Positions 17,380 to 26,233 of a stretch of 64,000 bases of DNA are shown one piece after another. How positions within the stretch are numbered: position 1 is the stretch's first letter; every line of letters begins with the position of its first letter. The DNA is from Burkholderiaceae bacterium 16 (GTDB taxonomy: Bacteria; Pseudomonadota; Gammaproteobacteria; Burkholderiales; Burkholderiaceae). The notes under the pieces were generated by a model. The model was given only the letters and a program-made list of their open reading frames with translations. It ran no database searches and had not been told where the DNA came from. The position numbers were made by a program, and so were the translations under genes. The stretch covers positions 16,670 through 80,669 of the forward strand of contig JYOD01000067.1 of NCBI GenBank assembly GCA_000955785.1. Reading direction: 5' to 3'.

Positions 17380-18875
17380 TGCAAGCATGCGCGCCGTTGC
17401 TTCCCACCTACCGAACCATACAAGTATTCGCCGTGCCAGCTAGATCCCTGATTTGTGCCTGCGCTTGCACCATCGCCCTCGCAGGTTGCGCTAATACAGG
17501 CGGCATTGCCCCGTCATCCACCCTAATGGATGCCACCGCCATCGATGCTGGCGCCGCTTTGCGCGCGACACAGCAGGACGCGGGCTGGCCACAGCAGGCC
17601 TGGTGGGACCGTCTAGGCGACCCGGCATTGAATGCGCTGATAGAGCGGGCGGTTGCAGGCAGTCCCGATATGCGAATCGCACAGGCAAGAAGCCAGCTCG
17701 CCGAAGCACAGGCCCGGATCGCCGGCGCTGCCGTCGAGCCCAGCGTCACCGGTGGCGGTGCATTTGGCCGGACGCGGTTTCCCCGCCTGTCCACGCCGCA
17801 GCCCATTGGGGGCCACACCACGTGGAATAACCACATTGGCATCGATCTCTCCTACGACCTCGACCTTTGGGGCAGGAACCGGGCCGTACTGCAGGGCACC
17901 CTCGACAACGTACAAGCGGCCGCCGCCGATGCCCGCGCCGTGCAACTGAACCTGGAAACCTCCGTGGTTCGTGCCTATGTGGAACTGGCCCTGCAATATG
18001 CGATCTGGGATGTGAACAAGGCCATGCTTGCGCGGCAAAGCAATATCTACGACATCATCCGCAAGCGTACGAGCCGGGGCCTGGCCAGCCAACTAGAACT
18101 GAGCCAGGCGCGCACGCCGATCCCCGCCCTGCTTGCCCAGCTACAACAATCGGAACGGGAGATCGCGCTGATCAAGAACCAGCTTGCGGTACTCAGCGGT
18201 GACGGCCCAGGCGCGGGGGAACGCCTGCAGCGCCCAAAGCTGGTCCTGGAAACCCCAATTGCCGTGCCAGCCACGCTGCCAGCGGAACTGGTCGGACACA
18301 GACCCGATATCGTGGCGCAACGCTGGCGCGTAGAAACGGCAGCACAAGGCATGAAGGTGGCAAAGGCAGATTTCTACCCGAATATCAATCTCGTGGCGAG
18401 CCTGGGACTTGCATCCGCAGCCTTCGGCAACTTCTTTACGTTCATCAACAACGATGCGATCGGACACAACGTTGGCGCCGCCTTCTCGCTGCCTATTTTT
18501 GACGGCGGGAGAAGGCAGGGCAACTATGGCGCCGCAACCTCGAACTACGATCTCGCGGTCGAGAGCTACAATAAGGCCGTGCTTTCCGCCTTCCAAAGCG
18601 TGGCGGATGAGGTGATCTCCCTCCAGTCTCTCAACCGGCAGCAGGCCGGCATCGAGGAGGCGCTGCTGTCGGCAAAGCAGGCGTATGGGCTCGCCGAGAA
18701 GGGCTACCGCGGCGGGTTCACCGACTATCTCAACGTACTGAACACCGAGAACCAACTCAGGCGCCAGCAGCAAAGCCTCGCGCTGGTGCAGGCCAGCCGC
18801 CTCAATGCGTGGGCGCGCCTCATGCAAGCCCTGGGCGGTGGCTTTGACGCGACAATGTCCGCGAGCCAGGAATGA
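17379..18875 (+). CDS. NodT-family outer membrane efflux lipoprotein
   Basis: This 498-residue TolC/NodT-type outer-membrane factor has a lipobox (LAGC, cysteine near residue 37) after a hydrophobic signal segment. It contains two outer-membrane-efflux repeats, the typical segments WWDRLGDPALNALIERA and GHRPDIVAQRWRVETAA, and long coiled-coil helices. It should be lipid-anchored and form the exit duct of the efflux system. Translation is coupled to the FUSC gene by overlap (TGATG), and DUF1656 follows 21 bp later. The exact start is uncertain because a GTG closer to the signal (codon about 18) is also possible. Confidence 0.88.
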   Translation: MQACAPLLPTYRTIQVFAVPARSLICACACTIALAGCANTGGIAPSSTLMDATAIDAGAALRATQQDAGWPQQAWWDRLGDPALNALIERAVAGSPDMRIAQARSQLAEAQARIAGAAVEPSVTGGGAFGRTRFPRLSTPQPIGGHTTWNNHIGIDLSYDLDLWGRNRAVLQGTLDNVQAAAADARAVQLNLETSVVRAYVELALQYAIWDVNKAMLARQSNIYDIIRKRTSRGLASQLELSQARTPIPALLAQLQQSEREIALIKNQLAVLSGDGPGAGERLQRPKLVLETPIAVPATLPAELVGHRPDIVAQRWRVETAAQGMKVAKADFYPNINLVASLGLASAAFGNFFTFINNDAIGHNVGAAFSLPIFDGGRRQGNYGAATSNYDLAVESYNKAVLSAFQSVADEVISLQSLNRQQAGIEEALLSAKQAYGLAEKGYRGGFTDYLNVLNTENQLRRQQQSLALVQASRLNAWARLMQALGGGFDATMSASQE

Positions 18876-18896
18876 GCAAAGCCGGAGCACCGTCCC

Positions 18897-19097
18897 ATGC
18901 CTCGTGAAATCGCATTGTCGTCTCTCCTGGTGCCATCGTTGTTGCCGGCATTCCTGGCTTGCATGTTGCTCTACCTGCTGGTCGATCACCTGTTCGCACG
19001 AATCGGTCTCTATCGCCTGGTATGGCATCCCGCGCTGTTTCGCGCTGCCTTGTTCGTGTGCATGTTCAGCGGCATCGGTCTCGTGCTATGGGCCTGA
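18897..19097 (+). CDS. DUF1656 small membrane protein (AaeX-like)
   Basis: This 66-residue protein consists of two hydrophobic helices (about residues 8-28 and 46-65) with the family segment LYRLVWHPALFRAALFV between them. DUF1656/AaeX proteins are found almost only beside HlyD and FUSC efflux genes, as here, and probably assist the pump in the inner membrane; no biochemical role is established. It is 21 bp after the NodT gene and 41 bp before the HlyD gene. Confidence 0.85.
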   Translation: MPREIALSSLLVPSLLPAFLACMLLYLLVDHLFARIGLYRLVWHPALFRAALFVCMFSGIGLVLWA

Positions 19098-19138
19098 TTT
19101 TCCCGAACCGGCGATCGGATCATAAATCGTTCAGAAAC

Positions 19139-20020
19139 ATGAATTTGAAAACGCAATTCCTGTTGCGCCTGCTTGTCACCTTGCTCTTGACAACCGCGGC
19201 AATCATACTCGGCTACAGCCTTTGGACACACTATATGTATTCACCATGGACGCGTGACGGCCGTGTACGCGCGGAAGTGGTGAACATCGCGGCGGATGTC
19301 TCCGGCCTGGTTTCCCGCGTGCCCGTGAAGGATAACCAGGAAGTGCATCAGGGCGACCTGCTCTTTGTCATCGATCAGGAACGTTTCAGGCAGGCGCTCG
19401 CCCAAGCGGAAGCACAGGTACAAGCTCGCAAGGCGGAGTTGGATATGCGGCACCAGCAGACGATCCGGCGCCGCGACCTCGATAGTTCTGTCATCTCGAT
19501 AGAGAGCCGGGAAGATACCAGTGCCCAGGAGAAGCAAGCGAAAGCGAACTATGACGCAAGCCTGGCGGCCCGAGATACCGCGAAGCTGAATCTGCAAAGA
19601 AGCGAGATTCGATCCCCGGTAGACGGATACGTGACCAATCTAAATCTCTATGCTGGCGATTACGTGAGCGCCGGGTCGGCTCGCATGGCAGTCATCAACA
19701 AGCACTCCTATTGGATTTACGGCTACTTCGAAGAAACCAAACTGTCGAAGGTGCGCGTAGGCGCGAAAGTCGAGATCAGATTGCTATCTGGTGGCGCTCC
19801 GTTGAGCGGACATGTGGAGAGCATCGCACGAGGCATTGCCGACCGCGACAACCCTACCAGTGCGAATCTGTTGGCTGACGTGAATCCCGTGTTCACCTGG
19901 ATCCGGCTGGCGCAGCGCGTCCCCGTAAGGATCCAACTGGATTCTCCTCCTGACGATCTCCAACTTGCCATGGGGACCACGTGCACCGTCACCGTCGTTG
20001 CCGACGGCGGCGGCAAATAG
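19139..20020 (+). CDS. HlyD-family periplasmic adaptor (AaeA/EmrA-like)
   Basis: This 293-residue membrane-fusion protein has one N-terminal transmembrane helix (about residues 8-30) and the lipoyl half-motifs DVSGLVSRVPVKDNQEVHQGD and IRSPVDGYVTNLNLYAGDYV. A helical hairpin lies between them and a beta-barrel domain follows. It should bridge the FUSC permease and the NodT lipoprotein in the periplasm. I chose the ATG at 19139 because family homology begins there; an ATG at 19088 would overlap the DUF1656 gene. It is the last gene of the efflux operon and faces the convergent ABM gene. Confidence 0.87.
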   Translation: MNLKTQFLLRLLVTLLLTTAAIILGYSLWTHYMYSPWTRDGRVRAEVVNIAADVSGLVSRVPVKDNQEVHQGDLLFVIDQERFRQALAQAEAQVQARKAELDMRHQQTIRRRDLDSSVISIESREDTSAQEKQAKANYDASLAARDTAKLNLQRSEIRSPVDGYVTNLNLYAGDYVSAGSARMAVINKHSYWIYGYFEETKLSKVRVGAKVEIRLLSGGAPLSGHVESIARGIADRDNPTSANLLADVNPVFTWIRLAQRVPVRIQLDSPPDDLQLAMGTTCTVTVVADGGGK

Positions 20021-20061
20021 ATCGCGCCCGGTCCGAGGCCGCCATTCCAAGCCATGCATGT

Positions 20062-20358
20062 CTAGGAAACCAGCTTCAGCTTGTAGAACAATTCGACACG
20101 CTCCACCAAGTCACCTTTCTGCTCCTCAAACCGGCGTATATGCTCGGCTTGCGCGTGATGCTCTTCCTGGGCCTCTTCGCTCGTCCAGTGCTCCACGAAA
20201 ACGAATCGGTTCGGATCATCCTGCTGTTCAAATAACTCGTAGCGCAAGTTTCCCCGGTCCTTGCGCGATGGCTCCACCACAGCCTTCAGCTTCTCCCTGA
20301 GATCGGCCTCCCGCCCCGGCTTCGCATATACGATCACCAATACAAAGAAATCGTCCAT
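20062..20358 (-). CDS. Antibiotic-biosynthesis-monooxygenase (ABM/YgiN-like) domain protein
   Basis: This is a 98-residue single-domain dimeric alpha+beta barrel of the ABM family, which includes small cofactor-free quinol monooxygenases and haem oxygenases. Family features are the start FFVLVIVYAKPGREADLREKL and the middle NLRYELFEQQDDPNRFVFVEHW. The ATG at 20358 follows a good GGAGGGG site. It is third in a minus-strand run after the VOC dioxygenase and YcaC-like hydrolase (163-bp gap), so it may hydroxylate an aromatic substrate or protect against quinones in that pathway. The specific activity is not inferable. Confidence 0.8.
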   Translation of the reverse strand: MDDFFVLVIVYAKPGREADLREKLKAVVEPSRKDRGNLRYELFEQQDDPNRFVFVEHWTSEEAQEEHHAQAEHIRRFEEQKGDLVERVELFYKLKLVS

Positions 20359-20521
20359 CTTCCCCTCCGTGGTGCCGTCAAGAGCTTGCAGCCTGGCCGG
20401 ACCGTTATCGGGTTGAGACATGGCAGGCGCATCAAAAGGGGAGTCAAGCACCAGCTAGGCCCCCTGCACCCTGAACCAATGAAACTGCCCGCCCGGCACT
20501 GTGGCCGAGACCGGGCCGAAA

Positions 20522-21163
20522 CTAATCCTTCTTCTCGTAGGCGAACTGGATGCCGGCCGTGCCGCCCGTTTCGATGAAGAGATTCATGAACGCAGGCACG
20601 GTATCCGACCTGGCCCAGTCGCGCTGGAGTTCGCACAGCATCTGCGTCCAGCTGATCATCTGGCCACCGGCTTGCTCGATCCGCCGCAACGCGGCCTCAT
20701 GCGCCGCAACCGAGGTTCCTCCAACGGCGTCCACTACCGCATAGACTTCATAACCCTCCTCCAGCGCATCCAGTGCGGGAAAGGACAGGCACGCCTCGGT
20801 CCACAGCGCGGTCATGATCAGCTTCTTCCGCCCAGTTGCCTTTACCGCCTGCTTGAACTCCGTGTCCTCCCAGGAGTTGATGGAAGTGCGATCGATGGTC
20901 GGCAGGTGGCCGAGCACCTTTTGGATCTGCGGGATTGGCGGCTTGTTCAGCCCGGTCTTCACGTTCACAGTGGAATGGACAATCGGCAATCCATACGCCA
21001 CTGCCATCTTCGCGGTGCCTACGATGTTGTTGATCAGGAGTTGACGATCCATCGAGGCAATGGAGTTAACCTGTACCGGCTGGTAATCGATAATGATGAA
21101 GGTTGAGTTCTGCGGGGTGAGAAGGTGATCACTCTTCGGATCGCGGATCGCTTCGCTGGTCAT
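20522..21163 (-). CDS. YcaC-like isochorismatase-fold cysteine hydrolase (copy 1, subgroup A)
   Basis: This 213-residue cysteine hydrolase has the isochorismatase/nicotinamidase fold. The catalytic aspartate is D26 (IIDYQP) and the nucleophile C125 (WTEACLSFP). R92 (DRTSINSW) lies where many relatives have the lysine. The C-terminal half (CELQRDWAR) matches E. coli YcaC relatives of unknown substrate. The ATG overlaps the stop of the VOC gene (ATGA), which fixes the start and shows translational coupling. The copy at 22649 is a close paralogue (same MxSExIRDPxSDHLLTPQN start), and two members of a second subgroup are at 34585 and 48732. Confidence 0.87.
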   Translation of the reverse strand: MTSEAIRDPKSDHLLTPQNSTFIIIDYQPVQVNSIASMDRQLLINNIVGTAKMAVAYGLPIVHSTVNVKTGLNKPPIPQIQKVLGHLPTIDRTSINSWEDTEFKQAVKATGRKKLIMTALWTEACLSFPALDALEEGYEVYAVVDAVGGTSVAAHEAALRRIEQAGGQMISWTQMLCELQRDWARSDTVPAFMNLFIETGGTAGIQFAYEKKD

Positions 21164-22062
21164 GCTAGTCTCCATTGCGGTAGTTTTGCCATGGGTGCCA
21201 TGATTGGGCACTCACCTGTCGAACCGCCTTTCAATGCCAAGCCCCAAGGGTCGAGTACATAGAAGAAGTAGTTTGAGCCGAGTACATGGCGTCCGGTGCC
21301 CCAGCCCAGTTTGTAACCCGCGTTGGCCATCTGGCGGGCACCCTGCCCTACCTGATTGACGCTTTCGACATCCCATGCCGCGTGATGCCAGCCTTTGGCG
21401 GAACTCTTCACAAAGGCAAGCAGGTGATGGTCGCTGCCGTATGGGGCGTGGGTAAAGGCGATCACATCATCGGATCTGTCCGATAGGCGCAAGCCCAGCC
21501 CATCCCGATAGAAATCCAGCGCGCGTGGCACGCCAGGCGAAAACAGCAACACGTGTGAGAGGCGTCGCGGATGGACTCTCTGCACCTGGCTCCTGACTGC
21601 CGCACCACGTCTACCTGCCGGCGCGCTTTCCATTCGCACTGTGGACTTCGCACTCGGGGATGTTTTGGGACCGACCTTGACCTGGACCAGGTTGCCATCC
21701 ACATCGAAAAACCACATCCCTTCCGCGCTGCCGAACGGCACATCGTTTACAAAGGTCGCACCGCAATCGGCAAGCTGTCGCCGGATGCCGTCGAAATCCC
21801 CTTCAAAGCAATTGAAACTCAGGTAAGCCAGGCGCTTCTGTTCACCCTCATAGAATCTGGCCCAGCAGTGCTGGTCACCGGCAAACACCTCAAGCGAGTT
21901 TCCCTTGCGCAGCGGGATCAGTCCGAAAGCGTCGAGAAAGTGCTCAGCCACCGCCAGGTTGGGGACCTCTAGCGCGTAGTGATCGATTGAATGCACCGCA
22001 TGTCGCCGTCCAGGCGCCGCAGTGCTTCCACCCAGCCTTGAGTGAGTCTCGTTGATGTCCAT
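21160..22062 (-). CDS. VOC-superfamily extradiol dioxygenase-like protein
   Basis: This 300-residue protein has two vicinal-oxygen-chelate modules (about residues 22-130 and 166-280), like one-domain-pair extradiol dioxygenases acting on catechols or dihydroxybiphenyl-type substrates. Two expected iron ligands are visible: H170 in RLSHVLLFS and a histidine of GWHHAAWDV at 226/227. The third ligand is usually a glutamate a few residues after DPWG, but here the chain reads DPWGLALKGG and ends soon after. The ligand and usual tail seem to be missing, so activity is doubtful. The start at 22062 has GGGAG upstream, and the stop overlaps the next hydrolase start. A promoter-like pair lies at 22177-22206. 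Confidence 0.75.
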   Translation of the reverse strand: MDINETHSRLGGSTAAPGRRHAVHSIDHYALEVPNLAVAEHFLDAFGLIPLRKGNSLEVFAGDQHCWARFYEGEQKRLAYLSFNCFEGDFDGIRRQLADCGATFVNDVPFGSAEGMWFFDVDGNLVQVKVGPKTSPSAKSTVRMESAPAGRRGAAVRSQVQRVHPRRLSHVLLFSPGVPRALDFYRDGLGLRLSDRSDDVIAFTHAPYGSDHHLLAFVKSSAKGWHHAAWDVESVNQVGQGARQMANAGYKLGWGTGRHVLGSNYFFYVLDPWGLALKGGSTGECPIMAPMAKLPQWRLA

Positions 22063-22648
22063 CTTTGTCTCCCGCTGTTCTATGTGCTGTGTTGTCCGCC
22101 GCTCTCTATGTGGAGCCTCTGACTCTTTGCGCACGGTGGTCAACCCGGCGAGTCCGCCGCGGCAGGTACAAAAACTATACTAACCAATAAAATATATAAA
22201 AACCAAGTTTTGAATATCAAAGGATGCACGCACGAAGCGCCGCCTCTTGCTTGGCGGGAGGAAGCGGGGAACCGCGGGACCCGGCGAGCGCATCGCGACG
22301 AAGGTCCCTGATGATGTCCGGCATCCGGGGGACCATGAATCGGAGATAGCATGCACTCAATTGCCCGACCACATAGTTCGACCAGATAGAACACCGTGTT
22401 CTGCAGATGCCTATCACGCTCAGCACCGGGGATCGCTTATTCTGCACAGGCTCACCGCGGCGTTTCGATCTTCCGGCTTGAAATGGCTGGAATGTCCGGT
22501 TGGCAAGCTAACAACGGGATCTCACCACGGTCCTGAAACTTGCCGCCTTTCCATCGACCCACCGAGGTAAGGCCGACAGCGGTGCGCACGCAGGCATCAC
22601 CAATGCGTATTGAATAGCAGCAACTTTCTTATTGATATGGAGAAAACT
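22063..22648. other. Divergent intergenic region (586 bp)
   Basis: It separates the VOC run (minus) from the second subgroup-A hydrolase (plus). It holds the AT-rich promoter-like stretch around 22170-22215. No open reading frame in it looks like a gene, and I see no clear operator. Confidence 0.5.
22177..22206 (-). promoter_or_regulatory. Candidate sigma70-type promoter for the VOC/hydrolase run
   Basis: On the minus strand TTGGTT and TAGTAT are separated by 18 bp in a markedly AT-rich stretch, 115 bp before the VOC start. The match to consensus is moderate and no transcript evidence is available. Confidence 0.35.
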
Positions 22649-23287
22649 ATGGCCAGCGAACCCATCCGTGATCCTGCAAGCGACCATCTGCTGACCCCGC
22701 AGAATGCAGCGTTTGTCATTATCGATTACCAACCGGTGCAAGTGAACTCCATCGCGTCGATGGACCGCCAGCTTCTGATCAATAATATCGTTGGAACGTC
22801 GAAGGCGGCCATTGCATACAAGCTGCCCATCATTCACTCGACCGTGAATGTGAAGACCGGCTTGAACAAACCGCCTATTCCGCAACTGCGTCGCGTCTTG
22901 GACGACTATCCGACCTATGACCGTACTACCATCAACTCGTGGGAAGACGTCGAGTTCCGAAAAGCCGTAGAGGCAACCGGGCGCAAAAAGCTCATCATGA
23001 CCGCGCTGTGGACCGAGGCTTGCCTAACGTTCCCCGCTCTGGATGCGCTCAAGGAAGGATATGAAGTCTATGTGGTGGTGGACGCGGTCGGCGGTACCTC
23101 GGTCACCGCGCACGAAGCTGCCCTGCGGCGGATCGAGCAGGCAGGCGGCAAGATGATCAGCGTTGCGCAGTTGTTCTGCGAATTGCAGCGCGACTGGGCA
23201 AGGGCGGAAACCGTACCGGCATTCATAGACCTGTTCGTTGAAACAGGCGGCACGGCCGGAATCCAATTCTCCTACGATCGTAGCTAA
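22649..23287 (+). CDS. YcaC-like isochorismatase-fold cysteine hydrolase (copy 2, subgroup A)
   Basis: This 212-residue paralogue of the hydrolase at 20522 has the same catalytic set: aspartate in IIDYQPVQVNS, arginine in DRTTINSW, and cysteine in WTEACLTFP. The two are alike over their whole length, differing mostly by conservative changes, and lie head-to-head around the VOC gene. I chose the ATG at 22649 because GGAG lies 7 bases upstream and the paralogue starts at the matching residue; ATGs at 22610 and 22637 are less likely. DoxX follows 106 bp downstream. The substrate is unknown. Confidence 0.87.
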   Translation: MASEPIRDPASDHLLTPQNAAFVIIDYQPVQVNSIASMDRQLLINNIVGTSKAAIAYKLPIIHSTVNVKTGLNKPPIPQLRRVLDDYPTYDRTTINSWEDVEFRKAVEATGRKKLIMTALWTEACLTFPALDALKEGYEVYVVVDAVGGTSVTAHEAALRRIEQAGGKMISVAQLFCELQRDWARAETVPAFIDLFVETGGTAGIQFSYDRS

Positions 23288-23393
23288 CGGCATGCGGGCT
23301 GGTACTGCACGCCGTGCAGGCCAGTCCGCTATTCCCCATACTAGGAACGCAGCCGCGCCCTTCCTACCCTGACCAGCCCCATTTTGAGTCTGT

Positions 23394-23780
23394 ATGCCTG
23401 ACTACTACTTGCTTGCTGGACGTGTATTTATCGCATTCATGTACGTACTCAGCGGAGCCAATAAGCTTCTGTTCTTCAGCCATGGCCTGGATGAAGTCAG
23501 ATCAAGAAATATTCCGTTTCCGCGTCTGATCCTGTCGAGTACGATCCTGGTCCAGCTTACTTGCGGCATAGCCATCATGGCAGGATGGCAAACCGGAATC
23601 GCTTCGTCGCTTCTGGCAGTATTCACGCTGGCAACTGCGCTGGTCTTCTACGATTTCTGGAATCTGAAAGGCGCGCAGCGTACTGTCTCCTTAACGGGTT
23701 TTCTGGAGCATGTCAGCATTATTGGCGGGTTCATCATCTTGATTGCCGCAGGACCAGGAAGTATCGTCGCCCACCCCTAG
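23394..23780 (+). CDS. DoxX-family membrane protein
   Basis: This 128-residue protein has four predicted transmembrane helices and the DoxX-type segments FIAFMYVLSGANKLL and FLEHVSIIGGFIILI. DoxX proteins are inner-membrane proteins of varied or unknown function, sometimes linked to quinone or thiosulfate redox and oxidative stress. It follows a YcaC-like hydrolase, and another DoxX gene (38353) lies downstream of another YcaC-like hydrolase in this window, so the pairing may be meaningful. It converges with a broken alpha/beta-hydrolase gene. Confidence 0.8.
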   Translation: MPDYYLLAGRVFIAFMYVLSGANKLLFFSHGLDEVRSRNIPFPRLILSSTILVQLTCGIAIMAGWQTGIASSLLAVFTLATALVFYDFWNLKGAQRTVSLTGFLEHVSIIGGFIILIAAGPGSIVAHP

Positions 23781-23791
23781 CGAATAGCTGA

Positions 23792-24371
23792 TTAATGGCT
23801 CTTGCGTCGGAGCTTTCCAGCCATCCGGCCTTCGACTTCCGCAGTCGTGGGCACAACGATGTCCCGCAGGCCGGCGAGCGCCTCGGGCCGGGTAGTGATG
23901 GCCTGCCGCTGCGCCATGTAGAGCGCCGGTGGGCGTGCGTGCATCATCCGCGCGATGGCCGCCATCAGGCTCTACCCTCGCGCTGCGACCGGCTTCGCCA
24001 TCGAGAAAAGGAATGACTGCAGCACGCGGCCAAGACCGAACTTTGCGGCATCGGCCTTGTTCCGGAGCCGGGCGGCCGCCAGTTCCGGCACATCCGGCCG
24101 CACCGACGCGTTGATCAGCGCCAGGCGGGCGCCGCTATGGGGCGCGCAGGATCACTTCGATCGCGACGAATCCGCCCAGCGAAAACCCGGCCAGGGCAAA
24201 GCGAGGCGGCGCCCACAGCAGCACGTCAGCGGCAATCCCGGCCACCAAGTCATGCGCATCGAGTATAGGGACCATCGGGTCGGCGATATCGCCCAGGGCA
24301 TCTCCCTGACGCGCCCAGATCCGCGCGTCGCAAAGATGCCCGGACAGCAGCACGAGCGGCTCCCGCACGCC
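23792..24371 (-). pseudogene. Frameshifted alpha/beta-hydrolase remnant
   Basis: Reading the minus strand from about 24371, the frame gives PLVLLSGHLCDARIWARQ, then the nucleophile elbow FALAGFSLGGFVAIEV, then hits a stop at 24135. A one-base shift continues the homology (ARLALINASVRPDVPEL) with an in-frame stop near the middle (VAARG-stop-SLMAAIARMM). It ends at a TAA at 23792-23794. The pieces together make a full-length alpha/beta-hydrolase, so this is a decayed gene, perhaps once a ring-cleavage-product or ester hydrolase of the neighbouring pathway. No complete reading frame survives. Confidence 0.7.
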
Positions 24372-24616
24372 GGCGCCAGCGCACGCGTCAGCGCACGGCC
24401 AGGTTGCGCCAGCGGCCCGTGGCACCCTGCCCGTGATTGGAGACGCTGCCTTTGCCAGCTTCGAGAGGCCAGAAACCATCCCGGGCTTTTTAACGGCTTC
24501 CGCCAACACAAACGCCGGCCAGCTGCATCACGATGGTGTTCGCGACGGCTCTGGTGCAAATAGCGATGTCGAATCGATTAGAGTGTCGGGGTGAACGAAT
24601 TGAGAGCCGACGATGA

Positions 24617-25027
24617 GCACGCGGAAGAGCCTGGGAAGCACGGCATGGCCGCATCCCTCCGCGCTCCTGGGTCCTGATGCGCACCGACTGGTCCAAGCGC
24701 AATAGTCCCGAGGCGTACCTAAATGCGCGTGACGACGGCATGCACACACCTGGCCCTGACCTGGGCGTCGTCCAGTGGATGATTGAAGAGCGCGATGTAC
24801 ATGGATTTGGCGTCGAAGCAATTGGCACCGACGCGGGCCAGTCCTATGGCTGGGAGTTCCCGTTCCCGTGCCACTACCTCATGCATGGCAACAACCGCTA
24901 CGGTCTGCAATGCCTGACCAATCTCGACCAACTCCCGCCGCAGGGTGCATTGATTGTCGCCGCCCCGCTGAAGATCAAGGACGGTTCCGGCAGCCCGCTT
25001 CGCGTCCTGGCTCTTATTCCCGGCTGA
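24617..25027 (+). pseudogene. N-terminally truncated cyclase/kynurenine-formamidase-like gene
   Basis: The frame from about 24617 reads AWEARHGRIPPRSWVLMRTDW and continues to the stop at 25027 (SKRNSPEAYL, GTDAGQ, YLMHGNNRYGLQCLTNLDQLP). This matches the C-terminal half of cyclase-family metal hydrolases (Pfam Cyclase, kynurenine formamidase fold). The N-terminal half carrying the HxGTHxDxPxH metal site is absent, and a stop lies just upstream at 24614. The remaining ATG at 24677 would give 116 residues but no active site. It lies 43 bp before the SphA-like gene and was probably its operon partner. Confidence 0.65.
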
Positions 25028-25070
25028 TACTCCGCTAACCCGCCCATAACCACAGAAGGAGGAGAACGAA

Positions 25071-26015
25071 GTGAAGAAACGAGCAATCTCGGCCATGCTG
25101 GCCGGTTCGCTTGCGCTAGTCGGCAATCAGGCCCTCGCAAAGGAGGGCGCAGACCAGTATCCCAATGGCGCTGAAAGCTGGATGTCGGGAGCTCTGCCTC
25201 CGCCTGGCACCTATTTCCTCAACTACACCGGCTATTACGGCGGTAAGCTCAAAGACGGCAACGGCGACAACGCAAACATCGCTGGCAATCCTGCAAAGGT
25301 TGACGCCTGGTTCGACGCGTTGCGGGTGGTGAAGGTCACCAACATCACGCTTCTTGGCGCGAGCTGGGGCATGCAGGCCATCATCCCGCTCGTCTACCAG
25401 TCCATGCATTTGCCCCAGATGGGCGGCCGTCGCAACGCCACCGGCTTGGGTGACATCACGATCGACCCGATAGTGCTCGGCTGGCATGGTGCGAACTGGC
25501 ATGTCACGACGGGTCTGGACATCTACGCGCCCACGGGCCGCTACGACCTGAATGATCCCAGGGCCAGCATCGGCGCGAACTACTGGGCCTTCGAGCCAGT
25601 TGCGGCATTCACTTGGCTGAACCAGCGTGGCTGGGAAATCTCTGCCAAATTCATGTACAACATTAAAGGGAAGAACAAGGACTCCAACTTCGGCGGCATG
25701 ACAGGAAGCTACCAGTCCGGACAGGAATTGCACGTCGATTACGCCCTGGGCAAGCACATCGGCCCGTGGACTGTCGGCTTGAGCGGGTACTACCTGAAAC
25801 AGGTCACGGACGACAAGTTCAATGGCGCCGTGGTGCCAGAAGTGCCTGGCGTGTGGAGCCGTGGCCGTCGCGGCGAGGTGCTGGCTATCGGCCCTAGCGT
25901 CTCCTACACCAACGCCAAGGGATCTAGTTTCACCGCCCAATGGCAGCATGAAGCGTATGCCAAGAACCGGTTTGGCGGCGACAAATTCTGGTTCAAGGTG
26001 GTCACCGCTTTCTGA
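25071..26015 (+). CDS. SphA/phenol-meta-degradation-type outer membrane protein (second copy)
   Basis: This 314-residue protein has a signal peptide cut after NQALA (residue 23) and family motifs of phenol-meta/SphA outer-membrane proteins (PPPGTYFLNYTGYY, GDITIDPIVLGWH, LDIYAPTGRYD). It ends in phenylalanine (FKVVTAF) as barrel proteins do. It starts with GTG at 25071 after a very strong AGAAGGAGGAG site. It likely passes an aromatic substrate through the outer membrane for the decayed cluster before it. A hairpin just after the stop may end transcription. Confidence 0.82.
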   Translation: MKKRAISAMLAGSLALVGNQALAKEGADQYPNGAESWMSGALPPPGTYFLNYTGYYGGKLKDGNGDNANIAGNPAKVDAWFDALRVVKVTNITLLGASWGMQAIIPLVYQSMHLPQMGGRRNATGLGDITIDPIVLGWHGANWHVTTGLDIYAPTGRYDLNDPRASIGANYWAFEPVAAFTWLNQRGWEISAKFMYNIKGKNKDSNFGGMTGSYQSGQELHVDYALGKHIGPWTVGLSGYYLKQVTDDKFNGAVVPEVPGVWSRGRRGEVLAIGPSVSYTNAKGSSFTAQWQHEAYAKNRFGGDKFWFKVVTAF

Positions 26016-26021
26016 CGGAAT

Positions 26022-26041
26022 GGGCCCGCGAGAGCGGGCCC
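26022..26041 (+). terminator. Hairpin after the SphA-like gene
   Basis: A perfect 8-bp GC stem (GGGCCCGC / GCGGGCCC) with a GAGA tetraloop starts 7 bp after the stop codon. No T-run follows, so intrinsic termination would be weak. Confidence 0.5.
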
Positions 26042-26233
26042 TGTGCTGTGCTTCTGTAGCCATGCGAGAAGGCGGCGCTGGTTTTCGCCTCGGTGCGAAC
26101 GGCAACGTGGCCAGCCGATCAAGGCGTGCCACGCCGTTGTAGATATGCTCCAATAGCAAAAGCCCTGCCTTCGAAAGCCAGCCCGTTAGGCTGACTCCTA
26201 TATGAGTTTGCGGCGGAGCGGAAGAGGTGAAGC

